A stretch of DNA of 64,000 bases from positions 3,782,001 to 3,846,000 of the forward strand of contig NZ_CP038159.1 of assembly GCF_004526235.1 (NCBI RefSeq), in the 5' to 3' direction. The notes below the pieces were generated by a model. It ran no database searches and had not been told where the DNA came from. It saw only the letters and a list, made by a program, of their open reading frames with translations. The stretch's first letter is position 1. Every line of letters starts with the position of its first letter. A program made the position numbers and the translations under genes. This DNA is from Sphingobacterium sp. CZ-2 (lineage in GTDB: Bacteria > Bacteroidota > Bacteroidia > Sphingobacteriales > Sphingobacteriaceae). Below, piece after piece: positions 42,727-51,463 of this stretch.

Positions 42727-43987
42727 CACTCCTCCTTCTTTTATAGAAGACCACCATCAAGACATTCCATAGGTAAAGGATGGACAATAAGGTCCATAGG
42801 TAGGTAGCTCCTTCCAGTAACCAAGAAATCTTCAAGCTGATACCCAATAAGGATAATAGGAGATTGCCAATGAAAAGGAAGAATTGACCTTTTAGTAATT
42901 GCTGGCTATACATACCCTTGGGCATGGGAATCTTTTCTTTCCCATTCAGATCCTTGAATTTTAAGTTCCAAATGATAAATGGCAAGGTTTTAAAGGTCAT
43001 CCCAAGCACAATTCCAGTGATCCAACCCATAAAAATGAGGAAGGCATATAGGCTGATCACATTTCCAGCGGGAGTTTGTACGACGATTGGCAGCATAGCA
43101 AAGGCCATGAGCGAGCAGATAAAAGATAATAGCGCATGCTTCATGGGTATGTCTATTTTTTTCCTTGCCCTGTTCTTTATACAATCTAGGATATAGATTG
43201 CCCAAGAAATAAACCCTAAGAAAATTAAACTAGCGCTCCAAAGGGAGTTCAACCCTACACTATTCAGATAGCCATCTGCTAAGAATACACAAAGACCCAG
43301 ATTAATTAAAACAACCGCGGCATACAGGAATCTGGTTTTATTGCTCTTTCCCAACAGGAACATAGGCAGCATCTTAGCGCCAGCACCTAGGATCAATTGC
43401 AGAAACCAACCTACAATTCCGGCATGTGCATGAAGTTTTAGGATATCCAAATGGTTTTTAGATAAGAAACCATGGTAAAGATTGATCGCCAAGAGCAAGC
43501 CAATGGTCGTGGTGAAACAGAACCAGAAAGCAGAAAACGAAAAGAACAGATTCAGTTCAAAACCATGCGAAACATCTTTAATGGTCATCCAAAGGTTGAG
43601 GAAGTACAAGTAGGAGCTCAGACAGACCAGTGACCCAGCGATGATCATCCAATGATCGGTTTTGAAATGCCAAAAACAATAGATCAATAGCAAAGAGCCC
43701 ATCATCAACAGCAGGTAACTCCCGAAAGCCATCGGAGGCGAAAAGAGTTTCTTTCCAAAGATGACGGGAACCAACTGGTAGGCCGCGCCTAAAATAATCA
43801 TGCTTCCCCAACCTAAGGCAAGTGTATGCACGATGGCCAACACCTTGGGTTGGAAATAATGTCCCAGGATCTCTTTACCGGTAATCCCCAACAAAATAGA
43901 AGCAAGCACAAAGAACAGTGCAGCAGTTACATAACATGGAACGACCACATAGGCTTCTGGCGCTTTATTTATTTCTATTCTGGACAT
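42716..43987 (-). CDS. Heme-copper-oxidase-subunit-I-like membrane protein
   Basis: 423 residues with about twelve membrane helices. Histidines that could bind heme are in IVHTLALGWGSMI and LKLHAHAGIVGWFLQLI. The pattern resembles cytochrome oxidase subunit I or NorB-like folds but is shorter and lacks a clear CuB histidine triad or the Tyr crosslink region, so oxidase activity is doubtful. Related to the protein at 52054-53289, which has the same HAH-GW motif. Probably involved in electron delivery or NO handling for the nos system; the exact role is unknown. Confidence 0.7.
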   Translation of the reverse strand: MSRIEINKAPEAYVVVPCYVTAALFFVLASILLGITGKEILGHYFQPKVLAIVHTLALGWGSMIILGAAYQLVPVIFGKKLFSPPMAFGSYLLLMMGSLLLIYCFWHFKTDHWMIIAGSLVCLSSYLYFLNLWMTIKDVSHGFELNLFFSFSAFWFCFTTTIGLLLAINLYHGFLSKNHLDILKLHAHAGIVGWFLQLILGAGAKMLPMFLLGKSNKTRFLYAAVVLINLGLCVFLADGYLNSVGLNSLWSASLIFLGFISWAIYILDCIKNRARKKIDIPMKHALLSFICSLMAFAMLPIVVQTPAGNVISLYAFLIFMGWITGIVLGMTFKTLPFIIWNLKFKDLNGKEKIPMPKGMYSQQLLKGQFFLFIGNLLLSLLGISLKISWLLEGATYLWTLLSILYLWNVLMVVFYKRRRSDAD

Positions 43988-43994
43988 TTTCGCT

Positions 43995-44819
43995 TTATTT
44001 TAGATAAAATAATATCCTTACATCTCCTTCTCCGACTTCTGCAATCCGCATGGTATATCTTTCCTTTTCCAATTCCTCCATCAGATACAGGGGCACCTTA
44101 TGGTGTTGTACATACAATATTTCAGCTTTTTGGAGATCATTCAGTTTCATCAGGATCTGTTCCATGGGTTGAGGCATGGGTAACCCACGTACATCAAGAA
44201 AAAGGATCTTTTCCGAGGGATAATTTTCTAATATTTCCTCCAATTCATGGATAGCGATAAAAGAAATGGGTTCAGCCAACTCTTGCACGGGCTCCTCTTT
44301 CAAAAAAAAACAATGGTAGACAGGATTCTCTCTCGTTTCCATTTCTTCCACAAAACATTGAGCCCCTTTCTTTTCCAGTATAGGTATCAATGGATAGGGT
44401 ATAAAGGAATTGATAAGCAAGAAAACCGAGCCTGATGGCACTTGATGATAGGCCTGAAGGATTTCTTTCAATGGATCCTGCCCACCCAATAAAATAGGAC
44501 GGACATCCAATTCTTTACCAATGATTGCATGCTCTAACCAAGCTGGTTTTTCGGGTTTATTGACTTCCTGTTGTGTATTTTCAGCAAACTCATCCTCTTC
44601 CCAAATAAAACCAAGAGGCACCAACACACGTTTGAAATCCTGCACTTCACAACCCGCGATACTGGCTGCTTCGACTATAGATACCCTTGGGGTTAAGAAT
44701 TTACGCAATAACGGGATTTTTATTTTACGCAAAGGCTTGGCTATAGATGCGATAGCATCAATGCTAGATTCGTTGGCTTTTATTAGCGCGGATATCTTTG
44801 TATGTTGGTTTATCCTCAT
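43995..44819 (-). CDS. DUF1858 plus two DUF2249 domains
   Basis: 274 residues from the ATG at 44819 (a GTG seven codons upstream was rejected). An N-terminal DUF1858-like helical domain (about 1-75: HTKISALIKAN and TPRVSIVEAASIAGCEV) is followed by two DUF2249 (TusA-like) domains, beginning LDVRPILLGGQDPLKEI and FLDVRGLPMPQPMEQI. The second ends RYTMRIAEVGEGDVRILFYLK. DUF2249 proteins are often near anaerobic respiration or Fe-S and nitric-oxide genes. The usual TusA Cys is replaced (PQPM). Role unknown, but gene order puts it in the nos run. Confidence 0.75.
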   Translation of the reverse strand: MRINQHTKISALIKANESSIDAIASIAKPLRKIKIPLLRKFLTPRVSIVEAASIAGCEVQDFKRVLVPLGFIWEEDEFAENTQQEVNKPEKPAWLEHAIIGKELDVRPILLGGQDPLKEILQAYHQVPSGSVFLLINSFIPYPLIPILEKKGAQCFVEEMETRENPVYHCFFLKEEPVQELAEPISFIAIHELEEILENYPSEKILFLDVRGLPMPQPMEQILMKLNDLQKAEILYVQHHKVPLYLMEELEKERYTMRIAEVGEGDVRILFYLK

Positions 44820-44868
44820 GGCCACATTTAAAAACAGCACTCGATATGCTCATTTGAAAAATATCTCT

Positions 44869-45636
44869 TTATAAATCTTTTTTCCGGAAATGCCTTACGG
44901 ATAACCAAAGGGGGATCAGACACCACAGCAACATCACACCCAAGGTAATCCCCATTCCTAATCCTGTTCCGAAAAAATCCCTGAAAATTGCTCCGGTATA
45001 ACCCATCATGGCGGAGAGATCCAGCTGCAAGAGGATCAATATCCTACTGATATCAATGGGATTGAACATGGATAAGGCCACCATCATGTTCTCGATCGGA
45101 TAATCGGAGAACTGGAACAAGAGGAACAAGACCAATGCATCGAACAATAAGCCGAAATACAGCCATAATAAGATGGCAAGCCCAATTCCTTTGGACTTAT
45201 CCCGGATCAATACCGAGGTCCACATGGCGATGGAAACAAAGATCAGGGACAGCAATAGACCGCATCCGATCAAGATCAGGCCCGAATTACTGAACGCATA
45301 CATCAATGTAGGCACACCTACACCGATAAAAAATGAAAGACTCAAGGGACCGGCCAGCCCAGCAAAAAGGCTTAACCAGATATTGGTCCTTTTGAGTGGT
45401 TGGCTCACCAATAGGTTGATGAATTCCGAACTGTTATACAGGTATATGCTTGAAAACACGATACTCATCAAAGGCACCACAAAAAGGACGATATTTAATA
45501 AGCTGATCAAGCCCTTTTCATAGTTATCTTCCATGCTATAAACACTAATGGAAAGTGCAAATAGGAGAATGGTATAGCATATGATGGTTTTGTTCCTTAA
45601 CAAATCTGCCAGGACATATCTTATTACTTTATTCAT
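44869..45636 (-). CDS. nosY: ABC transporter permease for NosZ maturation
   Basis: 255 residues with six membrane helices. SSEFINLLVSQPLKR and AMWTSVLIRDKSKGIGLAI are typical of NosY/ABC-2 permeases. NosY forms with NosF and NosD the NosDFY complex, which takes part in copper-site assembly of NosZ in the periplasm. It sits 7 bp after nosF. No unusual feature. Confidence 0.9.
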   Translation of the reverse strand: MNKVIRYVLADLLRNKTIICYTILLFALSISVYSMEDNYEKGLISLLNIVLFVVPLMSIVFSSIYLYNSSEFINLLVSQPLKRTNIWLSLFAGLAGPLSLSFFIGVGVPTLMYAFSNSGLILIGCGLLLSLIFVSIAMWTSVLIRDKSKGIGLAILLWLYFGLLFDALVLFLLFQFSDYPIENMMVALSMFNPIDISRILILLQLDLSAMMGYTGAIFRDFFGTGLGMGITLGVMLLWCLIPLWLSVRHFRKKDL

Positions 45637-45643
45637 GGGAACC

Positions 45644-46363
45644 TTATTTAGAAGGACTGGAAACAGACATGATATGGGCTATCGCTTTCGAGAGCTTATC
45701 TGTTCCGGTATCCATTTTTAATTGATGAAGTGATTTATGAAAGATCAGATTTCCATCTTGTAGATAAATGATCTGGGAAACCATGTCGTCCAAATCACTG
45801 AGTACATGGGAGCTGATGATGATCAATTTATTGTTCCCCATTTCTTTCTTGATCTTATCTTTTAAGATCTCGGTGGACAAGGGATCAAGCCCGGCTGTTG
45901 GTTCATCCAATATAAGAGCTTTAGGATTGAACATGAATGCCAAACAGGCACTCACCTTTTGTCTGGTCCCACCCGATAGGGTTCCCATTCTTTTTTCCAA
46001 TAAAGCGGGTAGATTAAATGAATGGAAAAGATCGAGGTCCAGCGTATCCTCCGGCATCTTACGGATGTCCTTCATCATATCCAACACCTGACCGATGGTC
46101 ATGTTTTCAGGATATTGCCCAATCTGTGGCATATATCCGATCTCGTTCCTGTAGGTCCATTTCTGTTGGATGTTTTTTCCATCGAACAGGATATCACCAG
46201 CTGTTGGAACGACCATGCCTAAGATCGATTTGATCAAGGTGGTTTTACCGCTTCCATTTGGCCCGATCAAGGCAATACATTCCCCGCCCTGCAAATCTAG
46301 ATTGATATCTTTTAGCACTTTGAACTTGCCAAAGTCTTTGGAAATATGTTGAATCTGGATCAT
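45644..46363 (-). CDS. nosF: ABC transporter ATPase for NosZ maturation
   Basis: 239 residues. Walker A GPNGSGKTTL, Q-loop region IGYMPQIGQYPENMT, signature LSGGTRQKV and Walker B ALILDEPTAGLDP are intact. NosF powers the NosDFY complex. The start overlaps the nosD stop by 4 bp (ATGA), so translation is coupled. Confidence 0.94.
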   Translation of the reverse strand: MIQIQHISKDFGKFKVLKDINLDLQGGECIALIGPNGSGKTTLIKSILGMVVPTAGDILFDGKNIQQKWTYRNEIGYMPQIGQYPENMTIGQVLDMMKDIRKMPEDTLDLDLFHSFNLPALLEKRMGTLSGGTRQKVSACLAFMFNPKALILDEPTAGLDPLSTEILKDKIKKEMGNNKLIIISSHVLSDLDDMVSQIIYLQDGNLIFHKSLHQLKMDTGTDKLSKAIAHIMSVSSPSK

Positions 46364-47610
46364 ACCTTCACTGATTTCATGCGAGGTTGCTCATCTTTGA
46401 GCCCCTCTGGTGTTAAACTTGGTAATAACTTCTCCGAACGGTCAAATAAGGTGACCATAAAACTCCTGAACAGTAACATCACGGAAGGATATCGTTCTAC
46501 CAACATGGAAAACAAGCTGACCGGTCTGAACGGCACATCGCCAATTCCATCCCTGTCCAGATCATACCCTTCATATTTATCCCAATAATTCTGGGTGAAA
46601 TTGTTCAGGGTCAAGGTTCCATTAGTGGCTACATCAAAGGTATTCTGCATAAAATTATTGTCCCTGAATGTATTGTCCATACAACTTGCCTGGATTTTGA
46701 TCCCCCAACCATTTCCTATGAAATTGTTGTTGTCTATATGTATCCTATTGGATCCTTCCATAAAGATCCCCGTGGTGTTTCGATCAAATTTATTGTTGAT
46801 GATCTGGCTATCTGAAATGTCCTTCAAAAGAATTCCGTAGGAGGCATCGCCCCAGTTTTCTTCGAACAGGTTGTTTTCCATATGTACATTTTTGGTGTAC
46901 ATGACGGCCACCCCTGCTCCATTTGCACGGAAGGTATTGCCTACATAACTGTTATCATGTGAGAACATAAAATGTAGACCATAGCGAAGGTTTTTTTCAG
47001 AGATGGTATTCAACACATGGGTATGGGTTACAAACTCCAGGTAGATGCCATCCCGATGGCCAGTGACCGTATTTCTCTCAATATGCAGACTATCTGATTT
47101 CCAACCATGTATTCCATTGCCGATCAATTGTTCCGCCGTTCCATAAGCCTCGATTTTATTATCCAGGATTTCCAGGTGCTTGGAGTTCTGCGAATAGATC
47201 CCAAAGAAATTATCAATCAGTATATTATCGATCACTTTGACATGATGGGTATTGTAGATTTTTATACCCGCAATATCGTTAATGGAAGAATGACCGGAAT
47301 TCTTGATCTCAAAACCTTTAATGGTTACGTGTGGGGATTTTACAGATAGGGGTTCATGCTTTTTCTCGGCTTCTAACGTTGGTCTGCCTTCGCCCAACAG
47401 GGTTATGGCTTTATCCACGATGATGTTACCTTCTTTGTACAATCCTGCTTTGACCAAAACGGTATCTCCGGCCTTTGCCATCTCGATACCTTGTTTGATG
47501 GTTTTTACAGCTTGGTCTTTGCCTATTTTAATGGTAGTGGCATGTAGCATGTCCACTACCATAAATAAACAAATCATTGTACCAACTATATTCAAAGCTG
47601 AGCTTCTCAT
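46360..47610 (-). CDS. nosD: Periplasmic copper-processing protein NosD
   Basis: 416 residues from the ATG at 47610; an ATG nine codons earlier overlaps nosL and gives a worse signal peptide. The signal peptide is followed by right-handed beta-helix repeats (CASH domain) with N/D-G-I units such as NSSGHSSINDIAGIKIYN-like turns and KDISDSQIINNKFDRN. NosD is the periplasmic partner of NosFY and receives copper from NosL. It ends with a short positively charged tail. Confidence 0.9.
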   Translation of the reverse strand: MRSSALNIVGTMICLFMVVDMLHATTIKIGKDQAVKTIKQGIEMAKAGDTVLVKAGLYKEGNIIVDKAITLLGEGRPTLEAEKKHEPLSVKSPHVTIKGFEIKNSGHSSINDIAGIKIYNTHHVKVIDNILIDNFFGIYSQNSKHLEILDNKIEAYGTAEQLIGNGIHGWKSDSLHIERNTVTGHRDGIYLEFVTHTHVLNTISEKNLRYGLHFMFSHDNSYVGNTFRANGAGVAVMYTKNVHMENNLFEENWGDASYGILLKDISDSQIINNKFDRNTTGIFMEGSNRIHIDNNNFIGNGWGIKIQASCMDNTFRDNNFMQNTFDVATNGTLTLNNFTQNYWDKYEGYDLDRDGIGDVPFRPVSLFSMLVERYPSVMLLFRSFMVTLFDRSEKLLPSLTPEGLKDEQPRMKSVKV

Positions 47611-47620
47611 AATGTTCAGA

Positions 47621-48070
47621 TTATTTCCACAAATCATCCCATGTAAGGATCTTTCCTCCCAAGGATGCTTTCGTTTTCTCTAAATCTGCTTTGTTGCCAA
47701 ATGCAGCGACATTACCACGCATTGGACTTTTCAATTCCTCGCTTTTGAGGTAGAACATTTTTTCTGCAGGCATCAATTTATTATTGGTATAATCCGGCAG
47801 GTAATAACTGGCCACCTCTTCCTTCTTCACCTTACTCTCTTTCACATAGGCTACCATACAGGATACATCATCAAAATTATATACCCTTCCTTTTTTGGTT
47901 TGCAATTGGGTTCCAAACCGTTGATCGCTGACGGTCATCTTACAATATGCACATTGATCAGTCCCGTATTTGATCGGTTTTGGTCCATTGTTTCCTTGAC
48001 AAGCTTGCAATCCTAACATCATGAGCATCAAACTGCTCAGGCAAATACATATTATTCTAAAATTTTTCAT
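47621..48070 (-). CDS. nosL: Copper chaperone lipoprotein NosL
   Basis: 149 residues from the ATG at 48070; the longer frame upstream overlaps the next gene. Lipobox LQAC gives Cys24. DQCAYCKMTVSD (Cys40, Cys43, Met45) is the NosL Cu(I)-binding motif, followed by VYNFDDVSCMVAYV and the C-terminal FGNKADLEKTKASLGG region. It delivers Cu(I) to the NosZ maturation machinery. Confidence 0.93.
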   Translation of the reverse strand: MKNFRIICICLSSLMLMMLGLQACQGNNGPKPIKYGTDQCAYCKMTVSDQRFGTQLQTKKGRVYNFDDVSCMVAYVKESKVKKEEVASYYLPDYTNNKLMPAEKMFYLKSEELKSPMRGNVAAFGNKADLEKTKASLGGKILTWDDLWK

Positions 48071-48093
48071 GATTATCGAGTTTGTTTTTTTGA

Positions 48094-48678
48094 TTATTGT
48101 TTGGCTTTCCGCCATTCTTGAACAGCGCAGTAGGCTAACAGGATCCCGCATCCTATAAAAATCCAACCGCCAATATCAGGAATGGAATATGCCCCGAAAT
48201 TTAAAAGTTGTTTGTAACCAATCAATGGTGGCTGATAGGCCATTCCCGGCACTTTGATCGGAGCGTTGGGGTCAAGGTTGTGACCATAATCGTATTCCCA
48301 AATGTAGAAATCGACCATCGCTACGATTCCAAAAAGCAGGAAAGCTCCGAACAGTACATACACCCATTTTGGCTTATTGGCCAATCCTACGGCTAAAAAG
48401 GCCAAGGCAAAAAAACCAATGATATAGGGCAGCACGGTAAATTCAACGAAATCGTCTGCATGCAAGGTTTTCATACCGATATAGTGGTTAAGACCGTTGA
48501 TGATCTCCACTTGACCGGCCAGTTTATGGCTGTATATCTGCAATTCCAACCCTTCGGGGTATTGAGCTGCATCCAGCTCAATACGCCAAATAGGAAGGAA
48601 GATGACGGCTACTAAAGCCAGGCTACAAAGAACCAATAAAACTCTGTGTAAGGCTGACATTTTGTTTGTAGTTTCCAT
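48094..48678 (-). CDS. Four-helix membrane protein, NosB-like
   Basis: 194 residues with four membrane helices; the outer loop between helices 1 and 2 carries INGLNHYIGMKTLHADDFVEF, and the loop between 3 and 4 carries FYIWEYDYGHNLDP (each given in part). The conserved His, Asp and Tyr residues suggest metal or heme contacts on the periplasmic side. Clade II nos clusters, for example in Wolinella, have a membrane protein gene (nosB) next to nosZ; position and topology fit, but I could not verify homology. Confidence 0.65.
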   Translation of the reverse strand: METTNKMSALHRVLLVLCSLALVAVIFLPIWRIELDAAQYPEGLELQIYSHKLAGQVEIINGLNHYIGMKTLHADDFVEFTVLPYIIGFFALAFLAVGLANKPKWVYVLFGAFLLFGIVAMVDFYIWEYDYGHNLDPNAPIKVPGMAYQPPLIGYKQLLNFGAYSIPDIGGWIFIGCGILLAYCAVQEWRKAKQ

Positions 48679-48689
48679 CTTTATGGTGT

Positions 48690-50678
48690 TTAGTTAGTAC
48701 CTTCTTTAGGTAAGTTTGTTCCAACACTGTAAGAAATAGGCACATTGCTTCCTTTCTTAGAGATGCGGATATATCCCTGCATTTCTTGGTGCAACGCACT
48801 ACAGAAGTCTGTACAATAGAATGGGAACACGCCTATACGATCCGGCACCCATTTCAATGTTTGGGTTTCACCTGGCATGATCAACAGCTCACCATTTCTG
48901 GCACCTTTCACTGCAAAACCATGCGGCATATCCCAATCCTGTTCGATGTTGGTAACGTGGAAGTAAACCTCATCGCCCAATTGTACACCTTCGATATTGT
49001 CTGGAGCAAAGTGAGAACGGATGGATGTTAAATACACATGTACCTGATTTCCTTTACGTTCTACGCGTGCATCTTTTTCACCTTTGGTAGCATAAGGGTT
49101 GGTGTTTTCTTCGATCTTGAAGATTTTCACACTCTTATCCTTCACCTTTTCTGCGCGGATCGCTTGTGCATAGTGCGGCTCACCAATGGTTGGGAAGTCA
49201 AGGATCAGTTGCATCTTATCACCAGAGATGTCGAAGATCTGCGCACTTTGAGATAGTTCTGGTCCAGTTGGCAAGAAACGGTCTTTTGTAATCTTGTTAT
49301 ATGCCACTACGTATTTTCCGTCTGGGCTCTTGGTATCACCACCTGGGATCATTAAGTGTCCAGTAGAGTAATAGGTAGGAACGCGGTCAAGTACTTTTAA
49401 GTCTTTGATGTTCCATTTCACCAATTCAGAAGAAACGAAGAAGGAAGTAATCGCATTTCCTTTACCGTCAAACTCGGTGTGCAATGGTCCTAAACCTGGT
49501 TTTTCAACTTCACCATACAAGGCAGCATCGTATTTAATGATTGGAATACCACCAAATTTTCCTTCAAATTGTTTCCCTTCGATCGCTTTTTGAATTTTGC
49601 TGAAAGAGAATACCGGAATCAATGCGGCCAGTTTTCCTGAACCTACGATGTATTCACCTGAAGGGTCGACATCCACGCCGTGTGGAGATTTAGGACATGG
49701 GATGTAATAACATAATCCTTCTAACTCTTCGGCATTCAACACAATGGTTTCTGTTTTGAATTCGGTTTTTGAGGTATGCGATTTCTCGTCGTATTTATTG
49801 TGGGCATACTTCAATCCGGTTACTTTCTTACCCTTTCCAGCTTTCAGGTATTCTTCTGCTTTTTTCCAGTTTACCGCCAAGACAAAGTCTTTGTCGTTTT
49901 TGGAAGCATTTACCTCTAATAAAGTATTTGCCTGTTCGGTATTGTAGGTAGAGAAGAAGAACCAACCGTGGGAAACCCCTTTACCAGCGCGACTTAAGTC
50001 GTAATTGACACCTGGTGTTTCAATTTGGAAGGCTAAATCCATATTTCCATTCTCCTTATTCACACTCACAAAACTCAATGTACCACGGAAGTTTTGTTTG
50101 TAGGTATTGATCGGCACATCACCAGACTCTCCGTCTACAGGCACGGAGAAGCGGGTTCCAGCCACCACATATTCGGTGTTCTCTGTAATGAAAGGTGAGG
50201 AGTGGTTACCACCGCTGTTTGGAAGTTCTAAGATCTCCGCTGTACGGAAGGTGGTCAGATCCACACGCGCTAAACGCGGGGTGTTGTTTGCATTGACAAA
50301 TACCCATTTACCATCGTATTCACCATCTGTTTTAGATAATTGCACGTGGTGCAAATCATCCCATGGCACATTACCATGTGAAGTTTCCAACATCGGTTTT
50401 GTTTCTTCACTGAAACCCCATCCTTTTTCAGGGTCAAGGGAGAAAACCGGAATTACCCGAAGCAATCTACCTGAAGGCAATCCGTAGACAGATAACTGAC
50501 CACTAAATCCTCCAGAAACGAAATTGTAGAATTCGTCGTATTTTCCAGGAGCAACGTATGCCTTCTCGGCAGCACCACCGCTCACGGCTTCACCTGCGCC
50601 TTTTGGCTTACAGGCTTGGAAAGTTGATAACAGCGTTGCGGCTGCTAAACCTGTTAATAAATATTTTTTTAATTCCAT
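48690..50678 (-). CDS. nosZ: Nitrous oxide reductase, clade II, predicted lipoprotein
   Basis: 662 residues. The signal MELKKYLLTGLAAATLLSTFQAC lacks twin arginines and ends in a lipobox-like FQAC, so export is Sec-dependent and the mature protein may be lipid-anchored. The seven-bladed propeller holds the CuZ histidines, including WDDLHHVQ and SPHGVDVDPSG. The cupredoxin domain has the CuA motif CTDFCSALHQEM (Cys622, Cys626, His630, Met633). It reduces N2O to N2 with electrons from cytochrome c. DxHH in place of DxHHxH and the Sec signal place it in clade II (atypical). Confidence 0.95.
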   Translation of the reverse strand: MELKKYLLTGLAAATLLSTFQACKPKGAGEAVSGGAAEKAYVAPGKYDEFYNFVSGGFSGQLSVYGLPSGRLLRVIPVFSLDPEKGWGFSEETKPMLETSHGNVPWDDLHHVQLSKTDGEYDGKWVFVNANNTPRLARVDLTTFRTAEILELPNSGGNHSSPFITENTEYVVAGTRFSVPVDGESGDVPINTYKQNFRGTLSFVSVNKENGNMDLAFQIETPGVNYDLSRAGKGVSHGWFFFSTYNTEQANTLLEVNASKNDKDFVLAVNWKKAEEYLKAGKGKKVTGLKYAHNKYDEKSHTSKTEFKTETIVLNAEELEGLCYYIPCPKSPHGVDVDPSGEYIVGSGKLAALIPVFSFSKIQKAIEGKQFEGKFGGIPIIKYDAALYGEVEKPGLGPLHTEFDGKGNAITSFFVSSELVKWNIKDLKVLDRVPTYYSTGHLMIPGGDTKSPDGKYVVAYNKITKDRFLPTGPELSQSAQIFDISGDKMQLILDFPTIGEPHYAQAIRAEKVKDKSVKIFKIEENTNPYATKGEKDARVERKGNQVHVYLTSIRSHFAPDNIEGVQLGDEVYFHVTNIEQDWDMPHGFAVKGARNGELLIMPGETQTLKWVPDRIGVFPFYCTDFCSALHQEMQGYIRISKKGSNVPISYSVGTNLPKEGTN

Positions 50679-50719
50679 TGTTTTATGATTTTTGAGGTTA
50701 ATAAAACACTCGTTTGATA

Positions 50720-51196
50720 TTATTTTACACCATCATTCTGGCGCATGTATTCATAGATTTTGCGAGCATCGTCATCGGTCAGGTTTTGATTAGGCATACG
50801 CACAAGACATATTTCCAATTGTGCCTGCAATTCCGGATCCTTATCGATCATGGCGTCTGGATTCGTGATGAAATTCATGATCCATTCTGGTTTTCTACGC
50901 TCTGACACGCCTTTCCAGCCTGGACCTACCAATTTCTCATCGGTCATCTTATGGCAGGAAGCACATTTCAGATCGGCAATCACTTTTCCGTCATTGGCCA
51001 TAGACACGTCCAGTTTTTCGCCCACTTCTACTTTATCAAACTTTCCTTCACCTCGGTGTGGATCATATGTACTGGCATCACTTGCTGCTGGAGCACTCTC
51101 TTCGGCGTAAGTACGCTCTTCTTTTTTCTCGTTGTTGTTTGATGAACATGCATACATGAACAAGCTCATCAAACAGAATACAATTAGTTTTTTCAT
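50720..51196 (-). CDS. Cytochrome c lipoprotein, probable electron donor to NosZ
   Basis: 158 residues from the ATG at 51196; the longer frame upstream contains the promoter. Lipobox MYAC gives Cys17. One heme c site CASCH (Cys78, Cys81, His82) and a distal Met in VRMPNQNL indicate a class I monoheme cytochrome. An acidic linker precedes the heme domain. As first gene of the nos run, 41 bp before nosZ, it likely passes electrons to the CuA centre. Confidence 0.88.
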   Translation of the reverse strand: MKKLIVFCLMSLFMYACSSNNNEKKEERTYAEESAPAASDASTYDPHRGEGKFDKVEVGEKLDVSMANDGKVIADLKCASCHKMTDEKLVGPGWKGVSERRKPEWIMNFITNPDAMIDKDPELQAQLEICLVRMPNQNLTDDDARKIYEYMRQNDGVK

Positions 51197-51244
51197 AGCT
51201 TCGTTAGTTTTTGTTTTTACAATGTTTGTGTATTTTGTTTTCCA

Positions 51245-51293
51245 CAAAGTTATCCTCAAGTTCCGCCAGGATTTTATGCGTGGAATCATAAAA
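51245..51293 (-). promoter_or_regulatory. nos operon promoter with Crp/Fnr-type operator
   Basis: TAACTTTG (51252-51245 on the minus strand) is a perfect TAnnTTTG box. Upstream, TTTTATG-CGTGGAAT-CATAAAA (51272-51293) is a perfect 7-bp inverted repeat separated by 8 bp. Its centre lies about 42 bp upstream of the predicted start, the classical class II activator position. No -33 TTG is present. A 50-bp leader precedes the cytochrome start. Confidence 0.65.
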
Positions 51294-51365
51294 CGGATTT
51301 GGCTTCTTTCAAAATCTCGTTTTTTATATCGCAATCGTCTTTATTTCAATATCTTATGAATTAAA

Positions 51366-51379
51366 TTGATTTTAATCAC
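51366..51379 (+). promoter_or_regulatory. FNR-like box upstream of the Crp/Fnr gene
   Basis: TTGAT-TTTA-ATCAC differs from the FNR/DNR consensus TTGAT-N4-ATCAA in one base. It is centred about 64 bp before the start predicted from the -7 box at 51424-51431, close to a class I position. Confidence 0.5.
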
Positions 51380-51423
51380 TATTTGGGGTGACCAATGTCA
51401 GTAGGGGAACGACATATTGTGGA

Positions 51424-51431
51424 TAAATTTG
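51424..51431 (+). promoter_or_regulatory. -7 box of the Crp/Fnr gene
   Basis: TAAATTTG matches TAnnTTTG and lies 32 bp before the ATG at 51464. No -33 TTG; the FNR-like box upstream may substitute. Confidence 0.45.
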
Positions 51432-51463
51432 TCTTAATATGAATTTTACCTAATAAGATATTT

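Noticed and set aside
43995-44819. ScdA/YtfE-type di-iron repair protein
   Set aside because: Only the DUF1858-like N-terminal part resembles ScdA; the hemerythrin-like histidines are absent and two DUF2249 domains follow.
47621-48166. Longer nosL frame starting at 48166
   Set aside because: It would overlap the upstream membrane-protein gene by 73 bp and bury the lipoprotein signal.
48690-50678. Tat-exported clade I NosZ
   Set aside because: No twin-arginine motif, and the DxHH pattern and linked membrane-protein gene fit clade II.
50720-51334. Longer cytochrome c frame starting at 51334
   Set aside because: The extra 46 residues cover the -7 box and operator region and precede the lipoprotein signal; the ATG at 51196 is correct.
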